64,000 bases of DNA. It comes from Forficula auricularia. Its lineage: Eukaryota; Arthropoda; Insecta; Dermaptera; Forficulidae. Location: contig JALMQS010000070.1 in assembly GCA_024734495.1 (NCBI GenBank), positions 15,562,306 through 15,626,305 of the forward strand. The letters run 5' to 3'. Both the position numbers and the translations under genes were made by a program. Under the pieces are notes generated by a model. The model saw only the letters and a list, made by a program, of their open reading frames with translations, did no database searches and was not told where the DNA came from. Shown one piece after another: positions 35,767 to 47,930 of the stretch (position 1 is the first letter of the stretch; every line of letters starts with the position of its first letter).

Positions 35767-35960
35767 GTTGATTGAACTTGAGAAATTTAAATAAAGAATA
35801 GAAAAAGAAATAAATACACAATTAAGTGTGAGGACTAGAGGAGATTCGTTGTTCTAAGTTTTACCGGCAAAATTGAGAAATATAGAAAAAAGCGCCAGAA
35901 TTTATCAGCTGTTTGGTGGGGAGGCGAGCGCCCCTAGTGGCGCAAAAGAGAAACTTGCAT
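35767..35960 (-). promoter_or_regulatory. dUTPase upstream region with E-box and GCGC motifs
   Basis: No TATA box at the expected place. On the minus strand it reads ttttgcgccactagggg, then aacagctgat, then ttctggcgctttttt. These resemble an E2F-type site (TTTTGCGCC), an insulator-like CTAGGGG block and the CAGCTG core-promoter E-box. dUTPase is a typical S-phase, E2F-controlled gene, so the fit is plausible but rests on short matches. Confidence 0.35.
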
Positions 35961-36350
35961 CTGAAAAACATTGCTTATTAATAAGTAAAAAAAAAACAAT
36001 TCTTGATCAATATTCGCATTTAATGATATCTAAATTAAAATAAAACAACTTAAAAATCTAGTAAAATTAATTATTTTGGACATTTAAAATAAGGTTTTTA
36101 CGACTGACTCATTAATAAATTGACATTTGCTTGTAACAACAATCTAAAGCCAACTTAAAAAAATAAAACTTTTAGGATTCTCAAAAGAAAAATAATTTAT
36201 TGTTACTTTAAAAAGAGAACGAAATAAAAAAATGTACATATTTAATATATAGAAATATGTGTATATATTTTTTGTAATTCGATCAGGTAAACTTTTATTT
36301 ATTTCGATACACTGACTGGCGGCATTTTCAAGTACATTTGAGATCAATAT
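35961..36350. other. AT-rich intergenic stretch
   Basis: No feature recognised upstream of dUTPase apart from A and T runs. Confidence 0.5.
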
Positions 36351-36352
36351 TT

Positions 36353-36515
36353 AAGGTAGTTCATCTTGTGAAACACCACTATAATCCGTTAAATAATTCC
36401 TGTGTTTAATATGTTTCACTATAAACCAACACGCCAACACCGCTTTCCTTAAACTTTATTTTAAGGTAGTTGTTTCGCGATAATACTAGCAAAAAGTTAT
36501 GCTAGAGTCAGGGGC
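36353..36515. mobile_element. TIR element M1, short or rearranged copy
   Basis: Carries ttaaggtagttcat at 36353 and, at 36462-36510, ttaaggtagttgtttcg followed by actagcaaaaagt, matching the inverted right end of 14895-15595. Confidence 0.55.
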
Positions 36516-36920
36516 GGATTTAAGAGACCCAGGGCCCCTAGGCACTTGACATTTGCCCCCCCCCCCCCCCCCACCATCTCGAAGCTATTTTGAAAATTTA
36601 GCAAATTAAATGCACTAGTACAGAACATATTATTATTATTTTTTTATTTTTTTATTCAAGAACATTGTATTTGTAGGGGCATCTAGCCTTTTTAATGTAC
36701 AATATTAGGCCAATTTAATTACAAAGAAAATAAACATATGATACAAACAGATCAAGAGAAAAAAATTAAAAAGGGAAACAACAATTATATGGAACAAAAA
36801 CAATAAATATACTGAATATAGAGAAAAGAATAAAACTAAAAAATGACAATATATAGGATATAGACAAAAGAAGAGAGGAAAAAATAAAAAAAATTTCTTT
36901 TCTTTTATTGCTCTCGGGAA
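36516..36920. other. hAT-like left end without partner, C-run, AT-rich DNA
   Basis: Begins caggggcggatttaagaga, typical of hAT ends, then a C-run (36557-36572). No matching right end or duplication was found, so it is a fragment. The rest is unassigned. Confidence 0.4.
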
Positions 36921-37601
36921 CAAGATAATAATTGAACTAAATTATTTATCAATTGGTCATCGTTATTTTCATATCACAATCTAGATTCAATTTCTAGAAG
37001 CTATTTCTACTTGTTCTAGATTGTTAACATAAATTTGGTTTTACTATGCATAGTGCTTTTACAATTACTTGCTATAGCCGGAGAATAGAATTCAGTAAAA
37101 AAAATTTTTCTAGCTTATTCGTGATTAAAAAATGCATTTACTGTACTGCTTGTTCGCCAGTATATACAAAGAAAAGTAAAACAAAAGAAACACAAGTATG
37201 CTTTTAGGTATTGTATGAATTTTTGTGTATTGGAAAAAATGTATATTATGTATATAGACCATTAAAATTTTGATTTCTGATTTATATCTACGTATAAAAA
37301 ACGCATTTCGGACGAGAAAAGATGTAGATTAATCTGATATAGAAAGACACAGGCATTATTTCAGAAACTAAGTATTTTTTTTACGAACGCAATTTTCATA
37401 TTCAAAATAATTTAGCTATCCCCTTGATATGTACTCGAATGTCTTAATTGCTGACAATGAATTTGTAATAAATTTACCAGAATTACTTAAACTCTACTAT
37501 TTCGAGAAAATATAGTCATTTTCCTTGCTAGGCCAACTATATATCATCAATACCCTTCGTAAATAATAATTAATTCTTACTTGGAGGAAAAGATCACTTA
37601 C

Positions 37602-39435
37602 CCTCGGTCCTGGAGCAGCATACGCGACGGTCATCCAAACTGAATGAAAAATAAGAAAATATTTTAAAAACATACCAAAGAGGTGCAATCCCGAAAGGCC
37701 TTGGTTGGCCACTCCATCTTGGAAATAAGAAAAAAGGGGGATTTTATGGACTGGGTACGATTCCAAAGTATCTGTGGATGCGGGTCTTAAACTGCTGAAG
37801 GTTATAAGTCGCTGAAAGCGAATACCTAAGTATTATATTTTCTAACTTAATAGTTTCACTTGAATACGAATTATAATTATTAAAACATTGGTTCGTTTTT
37901 GCTTTATTTTTGACAAATAGGTAGGGTGATGAAAATTTTTTAAATAATATGTTTACTAATTTAATAAGATTTGAATATTAATTATTTAGATAATAGAGAA
38001 TTGTATCAATAAAATGTGTAAAATCTACCTTAAGTCTAAACATATTTTATTTTTACGTAAAGTTAATTATTGGCTCTCTTAGATAGAGATACTAGTTCGA
38101 ATCCTGTCGGGTGCTCAATTCATATTTTTCCTTTTCAAAAAATAATAATATAATTTTCTAAATATAGAATTATCATAAGAAATTATTGATTCCATTATTT
38201 AACTTTCGCGGCTCAAATTTATTTAAGAAAAATTAAAACTAACGTTTAAAAAAGTCAATTTGTCTAAAATTGTTGTTCTTTATTTTTTTACTGTAAATCA
38301 CCTCAAGATAGGAATAAGTCAGGATATTAGTAAATAAAGCACCTCTAAAAAAATAATTTCTTAATGGATGCTTAAAAACGTACAGCACGGATATAGTGGG
38401 TGTATTTTGATTGTCGATTAAAAGACTTAATGATCTTAAAAACGTCGTATATTTTTTTTTACTTATGGAAAGTGGTGTAGGTTTTAGGTAAAACATGATG
38501 TTAGTTAATAGAGTAAAGGGTGTGTAGTTTCACAGTGAATGAAATAAAACTCAAAGAGGTTTATACAAACTCAATATATTTCGGATTATTAGTCCATCAT
38601 CAGGAGTTTACAGGTTAAAAACTAATAATAATTGAACGAGTGGTCGCCATTCTTGACATTCAAATCATGGTTACCAATATGATATTGGTAACCATGATTT
38701 GAATGTCAAGAATGGCGACCACTCGTTCAATTATTATTAGTTTTTAACCTGTAAACTCCTGATGATGGACTAATAATCCGAATATATTGAGTTTGTATAA
38801 ACCTCTTTGAGTTTTATTTCATTCACTGTGAAACTAGACACCCTTTACTCTATTAACTAACGTCGTATATTCCTAGAAAGTCGATTTTCATATAGCGTTT
38901 AGGTCCATATTAACCAAAAATACTCGGAATATACATTAAAAAGACAAACAAAAGACGTTTACAACATCTTTTGGACTTTCAAAAAAATTACGTTGTGGAC
39001 GTAGTGAACATCTTTTCGTTTTCCAATAAAATATCCTAAATACACAAGTACTTCTTAAATTACAAGAATATCTACAAAAATCAATGTTTTTTTTATAGGT
39101 CCATTTTTGTACAATTCGTGAAAGTCGAGTATGTTACGCTCACAAGTTTATTTAAAATTCTATATTTCTCTATTATTTCCTGGAAATGTTTAAATATTTT
39201 ATTGTATTGTCATCGCATATACGTGTGTGGAAGAAATTTCAAGGGAATAACGCCTTGAAAAATTCTCGTCAAAATTCGATTATAAAATTCTACAAAGTTA
39301 AACAGATAAACAGTTTGATAGTCAGAGGTTCCAAGTTAAAAAATAAAGCATTTAAAGTGGGGGCATTGAAAATAAAAAAATAAAGTTTTTCTTACCAGCC
39401 AAGATGATTGCCAAGAAGAAGACAAATTTCGCCAT
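37602..39435 (-). pseudogene. Secreted-peptide gene copy A, broken
   Basis: Exon 1 (39435-39396) encodes MAKFVFFLAIILA. Exon 2 (37639-37602) continues VWMTVAYAAPGPR. Compared with copies B and C, exon 2 lacks 7 bp at the LAE codons, changing the phase at its donor from 1 to 0. Exon 3 does not exist to the left, because the duplicated block ends at about 36920. The initiator TCAGT is changed to TTAGT. Intron 1 carries the 406 bp palindromic element. Probably a pseudogene, unless it splices into unrelated sequence. Confidence 0.8.
38453..38858. mobile_element. Near-perfect palindrome with hammerhead-like cores, 12-bp TSD
   Basis: Duplication aacgtcgtatat at 38441-38452 and 38859-38870. Arms of about 180 bp (38503-38682, 38684-38862) are almost perfect complements, their outermost bases overlapping the right-hand duplication. 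A tail ending in an A-run (T-run on the plus strand) follows on the left side. Minus core at 38603-38576: CTGATGATGGAC...AATCCGAAATAT. Plus core at 38759-38790 has GAAT instead of GAAA. Copies B and C lack it, so it inserted into copy A after duplication. Confidence 0.85.
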
Positions 39436-39495
39436 TTTAATAAATTAGTTCTTGTAGTTATTCGTTCAATGGAAAAACTAAACAATGAATAGTAA

Positions 39496-39523
39496 ACTAA
39501 CAGAGAATGTTTGAACTTTTATA
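39496..39523 (-). promoter_or_regulatory. TATA box and decayed initiator of copy A
   Basis: TATAAAAG at 39523-39516 on the minus strand. The position of the TCAGT initiator in B and C reads TTAGT here. Confidence 0.6.
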
Positions 39524-39960
39524 GTAAACTTTATCATATGAGAATGAGATATACAACCTACATAATAATCAACTGGTCACATTTTCATTTATTTTAAGTC
39601 AGCGCGTCACTACCAATTTACACCCTATTCCTTTATTTCGTTTTTATTTATTTATTTATTTATTTCAACGGCTAATGCCTGATAATACATACATTATATT
39701 ATTACATACATACATTATAATAGCTTATAAATAAGGTAATAACAATAACAAAACAAAATATCACATTAAAATAACTCATAAAAAGAATTTTCGACCTTTT
39801 ATATTTAACTTTATCATGAATAATTTTGAGAATGAGATATAAAACTTAAATAATAATCAACTGGTCTGTTCACCACACAACTTTCACATTTTCATTTATT
39901 TCAAGTCAGCGCGTCTCTACCAATTTACACTATCTTCCTTTATTTCGTTTTTTTTTATTT
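39524..39960. repeat. Direct repeat of the gene's upstream region
   Basis: 39500-39640 (tttatagtaaactttatcat...agtcagcgcgtcactacc) recurs at 39790-39950 in decayed form. Between them lies a TTTA/ATACAT-rich tail that looks like a LINE 3' end on the minus strand. Confidence 0.6.
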
Positions 39961-40751
39961 TCCCAAAAACCGCTCCAACGAATTTTTTAAAATTTTGACA
40001 CAACTAATAACTCATGACACTTGATAAATACACTAATAAAAATAAAAAAACTAATAAATCTTTCATGTAAATGTCCATCCACTTCCGGTTTTCTGATTTC
40101 AATGACTGATTTATTTCGCCACGCAGAGGGGGCAGCCCTTTACAGAAAGAATAAAGATTTGTTTATAAATTAGGTTAAAACCCTCATCAGCCGTCCAAAA
40201 ATTACGCCAGATGTTATGACTATTAGTGAAAAGTATATGTGGGACTCCAGAATCTAGGCCAGAGTGTTGGGATCGCAAAAAGCGCCCCACAACTGTGCAA
40301 TGCAATCAAGAAGAGAAAAAAAAACAATAATCAAATTACAACACTACAAATAAAAAACAAAACAAAACAAAAAAGAAAAAAAAATTAAAATTAACATCAA
40401 AATGCTAAAAAAAATTAATAATAATAATAAAAGTCGTTTAAAATGAGCTGGCCACCGCAGAAAGGTCATTTGTCGAGGAAGGCTAGCCCAGCAATGCACA
40501 TAAATCTAAACTCACTTTTTGAATTAACTAAGGCCGGGCCCCGTCCGAAAAGTTAAAAAGGGAACCTAGCATCGCCCTGAGTGTCATTTTGTTCAATGTA
40601 GTTTTAGGGACACCCAGGACGCCCAGGACCCTGAAGGACCGGGGACACACACCCCTTTCAACGATATTGTCGCAGCCAAAACGGTGACAGTACAGGCGGG
40701 GACTCCGAACCTCTCCGCGACATTCCTGACTAGACTGGAGTTGACACTATA
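39961..40751. other. Unassigned; GC-richer segment at 40530-40740
   Basis: The minus strand of 40740-40620 has a short frame (SLVRNVAERFGVPACTV) that may be a fragment of an element's protein, but I cannot assign it. The rest is A-rich. Confidence 0.3.
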
Positions 40752-40975
40752 ATATTTTTTTTATTTATTTAATATCACCGGGAACAAAGCCCATTTAGAC
40801 AGCACATAAGTAGAGTGTTAGTAGGGTTAGTGAGGTAGCCGAGTTTTCAGTCGGAAGAAATTTTTATTTGCCAGTCAGGATCGAACCCTGACCCCCACTC
40901 TAACATCGTCATAATCGATCGATGGCGAAGCGAGGCCAGTGCGTTAGCTGACCGAGCTACCCGACTCCCCTGCCA
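40752..40975 (-). mobile_element. tRNA-derived SINE (family S3)
   Basis: On the minus strand: gggtagctcggtcagctaacg (A-box region, tRNA-like 5' end) and cagggttcgatcctgac (B-box), about 60 bp apart, with a body ending in an A-rich tail (T-run at 40755-40770). A real tRNA gene is excluded because the acceptor and anticodon arms do not pair. Confidence 0.75.
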
Positions 40976-41589
40976 CAATAATAAAAGCTTGCTGTACTCC
41001 TTCTAGCCTATATAGAGAATAATTTTCGAATTTCGTAGTTCTGAGATTTATGGTTGCGAAACGCTGGAGGGAGGGGAGGGGGGTGGTACATACGTACGGA
41101 CCAATAGATTTTGGACCCTTTTTTGGCCTCTGGGGACCACAATTTCCGGTTTTTTGTCTTAAATCTTATTTCCAACGATTCCTTCCACCTAGAAATTAAC
41201 TTTTTTCTTCTCTGAGATACAAGGTCAGGACCCAGACTGGCCATCGCAATACTCTCACATTTTATTCCATAGAATATAAATGTGAAAGTAAAAGATACCT
41301 AGAATTAAAAAGAATAAATTGATGATTTTTTTGCATTGGGTTGTCTAGTTTCTGATTGGTAAAAATATAAATTTCATTGGTATTGGATCTTTTTTGTTAT
41401 GTTTGTTCAGGCATAACTTCTTTGTTTATGAACCGATTTGAATGATTCATTCTGCGCTTGGATCAGAATAGCTCCAAGATAGTCAAGAAACGTAACTATT
41501 TATTTATTTTATGTATGTTGAGCGAGAACTTTTTCCCACGTCGATGATATTTTTTATTGGAAAGGGGTGCCTTAGGGGTGGTCCCATGC
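40976..41589. other. Unassigned, part of a decayed repeat
   Basis: A 78-codon minus-strand frame (41244-41008) has no recognisable domain. 41390-41480 shares gtttatgaaccgattt with 42130-42160. Confidence 0.35.
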
Positions 41590-42790
41590 ATGCAAAGTAT
41601 AATATTAAGTCACTATTAATAACATCACCAAAAAGAGAAAAATAATAATAATTTTTATAAAAAAAATAAAACCGACTTCAAAAAAATTAAATGCAACAAA
41701 TAAAATAATAAGAACTCAAAAAGAAAAGAAAATGCACTAAAAGGTATAAAATAATTATCTAATTTAGTTACAACTAAAGGACGAAATAGTTACATGAAAT
41801 CACTTTTTGAAGTCGGTGCTAAACAAATTATATAAGCGAGCGTACCCGTAAACGTACTAAGTAAAATCCGTCGAGTTCGATTCATAAAATGTATATTTTT
41901 AACCGACTTCAAAAAAGGAGGAGGTTCTCTATTCGATTGAATTTTTTTTTTTTTTTTTTTTTTTTTGTGCCTATGTTACCTCATATCTCCGCCAATTGTC
42001 AACCGATTTTGAAAATTTTTTTTGCATTGGGTCCAGTCTAGCTTCCGATTGGTCCCATTTTTTTTTCGATTTTTTTTCATAGGTATTAGACCTTTTTTAT
42101 TAGGTTTGTTTAGGTTTGTTTAGACCTAACCTCTTTGTTTATGAACCGATTTCGATTATTCTTTTTTTATCCGAAAGGGGTGTCTTAGGGATGGTGTCAT
42201 ATTAATTTGGTCAAGTTCTGATGATATAATCACTATTAATAACATCACTAAAAAGAGAAAAATAAAAATTTTTAAGAAAAAAATAAAAACCGACTTCAAA
42301 AAATTAAGTGCAACAAATATAAAAATACACTAAAAGGTATAAAATAATTATTATCTTATTTAGTTACAACTAAACGACGAAATATTAACATGAAATTACT
42401 TTTTGAAGTTGGTGCCAAACATATACCTTTTATGAATCGCACTCGACGGATCTTACTTAGTACGTTTGGCGGGTACGCTCGCTTATAGGTATAGTTTGTT
42501 TGGCACCGACTTTAAAAAGTAATTTCGTGTTAATATTTCGTCGTTTAGTTGTAACTAAATAAGATAATAATTATTTTATACCTTTTAGTGTATTTTTATA
42601 TTTGTTGCACTTAATTTTTGAAGTCGGTTTTTATTTTTTTCTTAAAAATTTTTATTAGCACTGATTTCAAAAAGTGATTTCATGTAAATATTTCGTCGTT
42701 TATTTGTAACCAAATTAGATAATTATATTATACCTTTTAGATCATTTTATTTGATTTTTGAGTTATTTTATTTGTTGCATTTAGTTTTTT
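41590..42790. repeat. Inverted and direct repeats with ACCGACTTCAAAAAA motif
   Basis: The block 41610-41880 (aaaaccgacttcaaaaaaatt, ggtataaaataatta, aagtcggtgc) recurs at 42240-42440 in the same orientation and at 42490-42700 inverted; a palindrome centre lies near 42465. A poly-T of about 26 lies at 41941-41966. The motif is a common end of decayed insect transposons. Non-coding. Confidence 0.65.
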
Positions 42791-43318
42791 TGAAGTCTGA
42801 TTTTTTTATAAAAATTATTATTAAAAGCATGAATTATTATATCTTTACGAGGGTATCGAACTGGCTGCTCCAATTTTATATCTTTATGCGTGTAAAGAAC
42901 CGATTGAATCAATTATATTTATTTTAGGTTTGCTAGGTATAAGTATGTATGGTGAGTTTTTTCATTAAAAATATAAAATATATATATTGCAGTCCGAAGT
43001 GACAATTTCGAGAACATATTGTAACTTTTTTGTTATATGCTATTGTTATTGATTAAATAAAATTTATTCGTTTAGTTGTGTGGATTTATTTTATTACAGT
43101 TGAAGTATTTAAAAAATTCCGGGTATTTTATGGTCACCCTGTAAACGGATGTTTCTCTGCTGACTCTTTAAATCCGTGTAGAAAGTGGGACAATCCTCCG
43201 AATTGTCAGATTTTTTAAGAGTATGAAAATGACGTTCTAATAAATTATTTTTTCTTTATCTTTTTTATCGATACATGTTATGAGTTCTACCACTCTGTCT
43301 TCAATATAAAAACTTCTA

Positions 43319-43582
43319 TACTCAAATCTCCCAAGAGGAAACATGAAGAAAAAGACATTATATATTTTTCAAAATTTTCAATGTATAAATCTTAATTTGT
43401 AACTAATTTGAAATATTTGTGATAGACTGATGATGAAGGCAATGCCTTCGAAACTATAGTCTCTAGAAATAATTAAAAATTATTTTATTTAAAAAACAGA
43501 AGACTCTCTCATTTTATTTTATTTTTAACCTAAAATAAAAACAATTCTGTTACCATCGACAGTGAAATCTTTTATTCAACTA
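43319..43582 (+). mobile_element. Hammerhead-like element (264 bp), 13-bp TSD, absent from unit 2
   Basis: Duplication ATAAAAACTTCTA at 43306-43318 and 43583-43595. The plus core at 43427-43461 reads CTGATGATGAAGGC, AAT, GCCTTCGAAACTATAGTC: a perfect 6-bp helix II, GAAAC, and a self-complementary ACTATAGT stem III ending at the GTC cleavage triplet. The equivalent place in unit 2 (about 50270) is uninterrupted. Confidence 0.8.
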
Positions 43583-44374
43583 ATAAAAACTTCTAATTAA
43601 TTGAATTTCCTAATTTTAATATATAATAAAATCAATAATGAACTATTTAACCACGATTATATTTTACCGACATTTTGGTAAAAGAAAGACATCGTTTATG
43701 GCAAGGGACAACATCGTGGAATAATATCTAAATTAATTTATTTATGCAAAATATAACAGAAAAATTTATTAAAGGGTATGTGAATTTATTTTAATTAAAT
43801 TGAGACTTTACTTTATAATTTATGTTTTAAATAATAAATTTCATTTATTTGGAATATTGAGCAAGGGACACATGAGTTTAAAGTTATAATAAGGGATATG
43901 TTTATTTAAAGTATTTAGAAAGACATAATGAATAGAAATATGAATAGAGCATTACAGAATATCAATGAAAGAATTGGTTTCAATTTATGAATATTACGTT
44001 GAATTATTGATTTCAAAACTATATTACTGAAGTTACTTTGTCTAACATAGAAAGTAATATTTCAAATTGAGTTTGATTGAAGTCGGTTCTAAAATAAAAA
44101 AATATAAATCAGCTGTGCGAATTTATTAAAAGGTGAAATTCAATTAAATTTGAATTGTGAAAATAGATGATGGCAAAAAGTTTTTGCTTAAACTGTTTCT
44201 AATTTTTATAAGAGTTCCAAATAAACAAATCTATTTTCAACTCAAAGAAAAAAGGGTTTCATTTTTAAGAAAAGTCTACACGTATTTCTTTAATAAGCCA
44301 GATATATCTCAACACTCGTCACCATTGCTACATAAGTAACGGTCAATGCCAAATATTTCGAACTAAATAATAAT

Positions 44375-45510
44375 GAAATTCTTATTAGTTTATTATATTT
44401 AAGCTTAGTACCCGTGCAGGATTATCTCGCGAGCGTGGCGAGTCTTAAAATTTTTACTTTTTCCTCAATCAATATCTTTTATATCCTGAAGATACTCCAA
44501 ATTGGTGAGAAATATCTATTAAAGCCGAGATTCTAGCATGGAAAAATATTAAAAGCAACTTATTGGATGTTTTTTCTTGGAGACAGACTGATAGACTGAT
44601 AGAACTGACCATTGAATGGAAGGCAACCAGTCCAAGGATATATATACTCATATGTATAAAGATGATTCCCGACAAAAGAACATTTATTGGAAACTTTTCT
44701 TTTTATACTTTTCAACCGACATTTTTAAAAGTTCAATGAAGGAAGCATGTAATAATTTTCCCTCCTTTGAACCCTGAAGAAGGAGGGAAGATCTTCCGAA
44801 ATGTCGGTTGAAAAGTATAAAATAAATATATACTATAATAGTATCATTGGACTGATTGCCTTCCATTCACTCCTCAATTATTAAAAGCAACCTTTAAATA
44901 TAAAGAATCTAATCTTGGCCTAATTTTTCTTAAATTTCTATCTCTGGAGAAATTAATTTTTATTATCCACGATCGGGTCGGCACCTCATGGCCCTAGACC
45001 CTAGACCCTTAAAAGGACCTCACCTATAAGTTTCCTCCTCCTTGCACATATTCATTTCTCTCCGTTTATTTTTTTTTTTTTTTTTTTTTAATTATATTGA
45101 TGTGAGAAGGAGATACACCAGAAGGTGGATCCCTTAAAGGCCTGTATGGGCTGGCCCCTCCATCGTGAAAAGAAAAGAGTAGAAGGAAAAGAAGCCGGGA
45201 TCACGAGCCAATCTCAGAAACTTAGATACAATTCAATATCCAATTTACTAAGGTTTTAGGGGCTTCGAGCAGTGGTAAATTCTTATTCATTTTATTTGCT
45301 CTTTTTAGATTAGTTCCTCGTCTCTGGAAATCTCCATCTCCTGTGAGCTGCGTGCACCATCTGCCATCCTCCATCATCTGCCACCCACCACTAACATCTT
45401 TTCCAATGGAAGTCTCTCTATTGATGCAGTCTTAATCTCTTATTACTTTGTCTAGCTAATTTTAAATTAATATCCAAGATTTCTTTTGAATTTCGCTGAG
45501 TATGAATAAT
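44375..45510 (+). mobile_element. Hammerhead-like element family, unit 1 copy
   Basis: Shared with 17410-18440 and 56320-57200. The core at 44774-44805 reads CTGAAGAAGGAGGGAAGATC, then TTCCGAAATGTC, flanked by an inverted pair (cttttcaaccgacattt, atgtcggttgaaaag). It contains the poly(T)-headed insertion 45066-45285. Confidence 0.65.
45066..45285 (-). mobile_element. SINE-like insertion with poly(T) head (family S5)
   Basis: Absent from unit 2, where ctcttatttatttattttatttgctc is continuous. The body (gagaaggagatacacca, ccctccatcgtgaaa) resembles blocks at 37670-37830, 48355-48530 and 59425-59600. The T-run at the left is the A-tail of a minus-strand element. Confidence 0.55.
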
Positions 45511-46221
45511 TAAAACTTCATTTTGAGCTCATGAGCAATTAATTTTATCTCCTTTTAATTATGAGACTATTTTATTAGATATATCAGCTTTCTTCGATTA
45601 GAGCTTTTTTATAGACAAATACTCCATGGTTTCGTTCAATTTTTTTATTTTTTTTATTTTTTTTTATCAAAATAGTTTCATCTGTTTTTGAGATATTTCG
45701 AAAAAACGCTTTTGTCATGCAAGATAACAATAATTGACCCTGTATGGTAAAATAAAAAACAATTAATTAAAGAAAATTGAAAAAAATTTACTATAATTAT
45801 TTATTTCCACGCCCACATGTTAATAATCAATTAAATTAAGAGAAAAAATCAATTAATATTTTCTTGTTGGTGGTGGCCGGTAGTACGGTAGAAAAGGGTC
45901 TGCATCCGCTGGAGATGGCAAGACATCAGATCATGAAAAAAATTATTATTATTATTATTATATTAATTATCATAACGTATTATTTCTAAGCTTTTCTCAA
46001 AATACATTTATAACAAATAATATTATATATATATATATAATAATAAAAAATGTTTGTAATGAACTGATAGTGGGTTTTCTATTAAATAAAATAAAATTAA
46101 AAAAAAATACAGCTGTTTATATGTTGATGCTTTTATCATAATAATCAATGCTTCAAAATATCATTAAAACAATTAAAAAAAAATGATATTTTCCCATTTG
46201 TAAAGCTACAGAAAGTGATTT

Positions 46222-46405
46222 TTTTTTTTTTTTTGGCTTTTCGGCCATGGTAGCCATAAGCCATTTACGATACTATTTATTTTTATTTTTAAATTTGTCT
46301 CTACCTCGGGGGTCAGATTTTAGCCGGATGCCTCGAGCCGGATTCGAACTCGGGTCCTCTTGGTTAGCTGGCTGACATGCTACCGCCTAGCCTACCCGAC
46401 CCCCC
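46222..46405 (-). mobile_element. tRNA-derived SINE S2 with perfect 12-bp TSD
   Basis: agaaagtgattt at 46210-46221 and 46406-46417. The minus-strand B-box is gagttcgaatcc. Unit 2 at about 57870 shows the empty site with a single agaaagtgattt, so insertion followed the duplication. Confidence 0.9.
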
Positions 46406-46992
46406 AGAAAGTGATTTAATTTAATTAATTTATTTATATTAATTATTTAATATATTTAATTATTTATTTTATATATCGATTGTTATACAATAATTCCTAA
46501 TTTAATGTAATTCACCAAATTAAGAATCTATGGTAGGTACTAAAGAAAACTTTAAAAAAGAAAAAAAATGAAATTTTTAAACATTTCAAATGGTCCCCAA
46601 CAAAAGGCGAATTTTCATTACAGGAAAAATATCAAATCATTTTACTTCCTATTTCTAATATAAAATATATTTTTTCTTTCATTTTTTACTATAAATAAAT
46701 TGGTGAAGGAACCAACGGTGAATCCGTATTATATTCACTGGTTCTTTATGACAAAGATTAATAATCGAAATCTGGGCCTATTAGTTTCGTAACAAAATAC
46801 ATAATTATATTTATATATATTTATATATATTTGGATATACATAGATAGAATACAGCTAATTCGAATTTCGATACAGGCTACCGGCAGCAAAAATACCTTC
46901 TCTTCTTTTTGGCCTGTCTTATCAATTTTGATAAAAGTGACCAGATGTTTTACAATAAAATGTGGGATATTAATCTGTATGAATATAATTAT

Positions 46993-46998
46993 TTTATT
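46993..46998 (-). terminator. AATAAA polyadenylation signal for gene copy B
   Basis: AATAAA on the minus strand about 85 nt after the stop of copy B; the same signal lies at 58094-58099 for copy C. Confidence 0.5.
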
Positions 46999-47080
46999 TT
47001 CATATATATATTGCAAACCATAATGGAATAAGAGCCGTCATGCATAGAATTAGAACATCAACATAACAAATAAAGATAAA

Positions 47081-47856
47081 TTAATCGTAATTTTCCCATG
47101 AAATTTGAACTTTTTTCAATAATTCATCATTTTGTGATATTTTGATACAAAATTCTTCACAAGTATTGGAGATATAAGCATAGTTGGATCGTTTAATATC
47201 TACACCTCGCATAATGGGAGCTCCTGATAGTTAGACAACAGACATGGCATATCACTAAAGGGTATGCCTACCCTGCATATAAAGGCGCTAGCCATTTCCC
47301 CATTTTTACTTTATCCAATGTGAATCAGATGAAGTATTTTTGACACTATTATAGTTTAAATAAGATTGTGTAGATGGACAAGAGATAATAATTGAACTCA
47401 ATTATTTATCAATATGTCATCGTTATTTTCATATCTCAATCTAATATCAATTTCTTGGAAGCTATTTCTTCTTGTTCTAGATTCTTAACATCAATTTGGT
47501 TTTACTATTCATAGTGCTTTTACAATTACTAGCTATAGCCGGAGAATTGAATTCAGTAAAAAAAAAATTTTTTTAGCTTATTCGTTTTTAAAAAATACAT
47601 TTATTGTACTGCTTGTTCGTCAGTATATACAAAGAAAATTTAAGATATTTTTAATCTAATATAGAAAGACATAGGCATTATTTCAGAAACTAAGTATTTT
47701 TTCTACAAACGCGATTTTCATATTCATAATGATTTAGCTATCCCCGTTATATGTACTCGAATGTCTTAATTGCTGACAATGAATTTGCAATAAATTTACC
47801 AGAATTACTTATACTCTACTATTGCGAGAAAATATAGTCATTTTCTTTGCAAGGCC

Positions 47857-47930
<74 letters not shown>

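Larger units (their letters stand above)
36924..39640. repeat. Truncated copy (A) of the duplicated secreted-peptide unit
   Basis: Colinear with 47387-49660 and 58495-61180. The left breakpoint (about 36920) falls inside what is intron 2 of the gene in the other copies, so exon 3 and the downstream half are absent. Confidence 0.85.

Noticed and set aside
36516..36580. Complete hAT element starting caggggcggattta
   Set aside because: No inverted right end or 8-bp duplication could be found in the window.
40752..40975. Possible tRNA gene (GTAGCTCGGTCAG and GGTTCGATCC)
   Set aside because: The acceptor stem does not pair, spacing is too long, and an A-tail follows; it is a tRNA-derived SINE.
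41008..41244. 78-codon minus-strand frame starting MASLGPDLVSQRR
   Set aside because: No domain, no splice-consistent neighbours, and it lies in repeat-related DNA; possibly a decayed element fragment.
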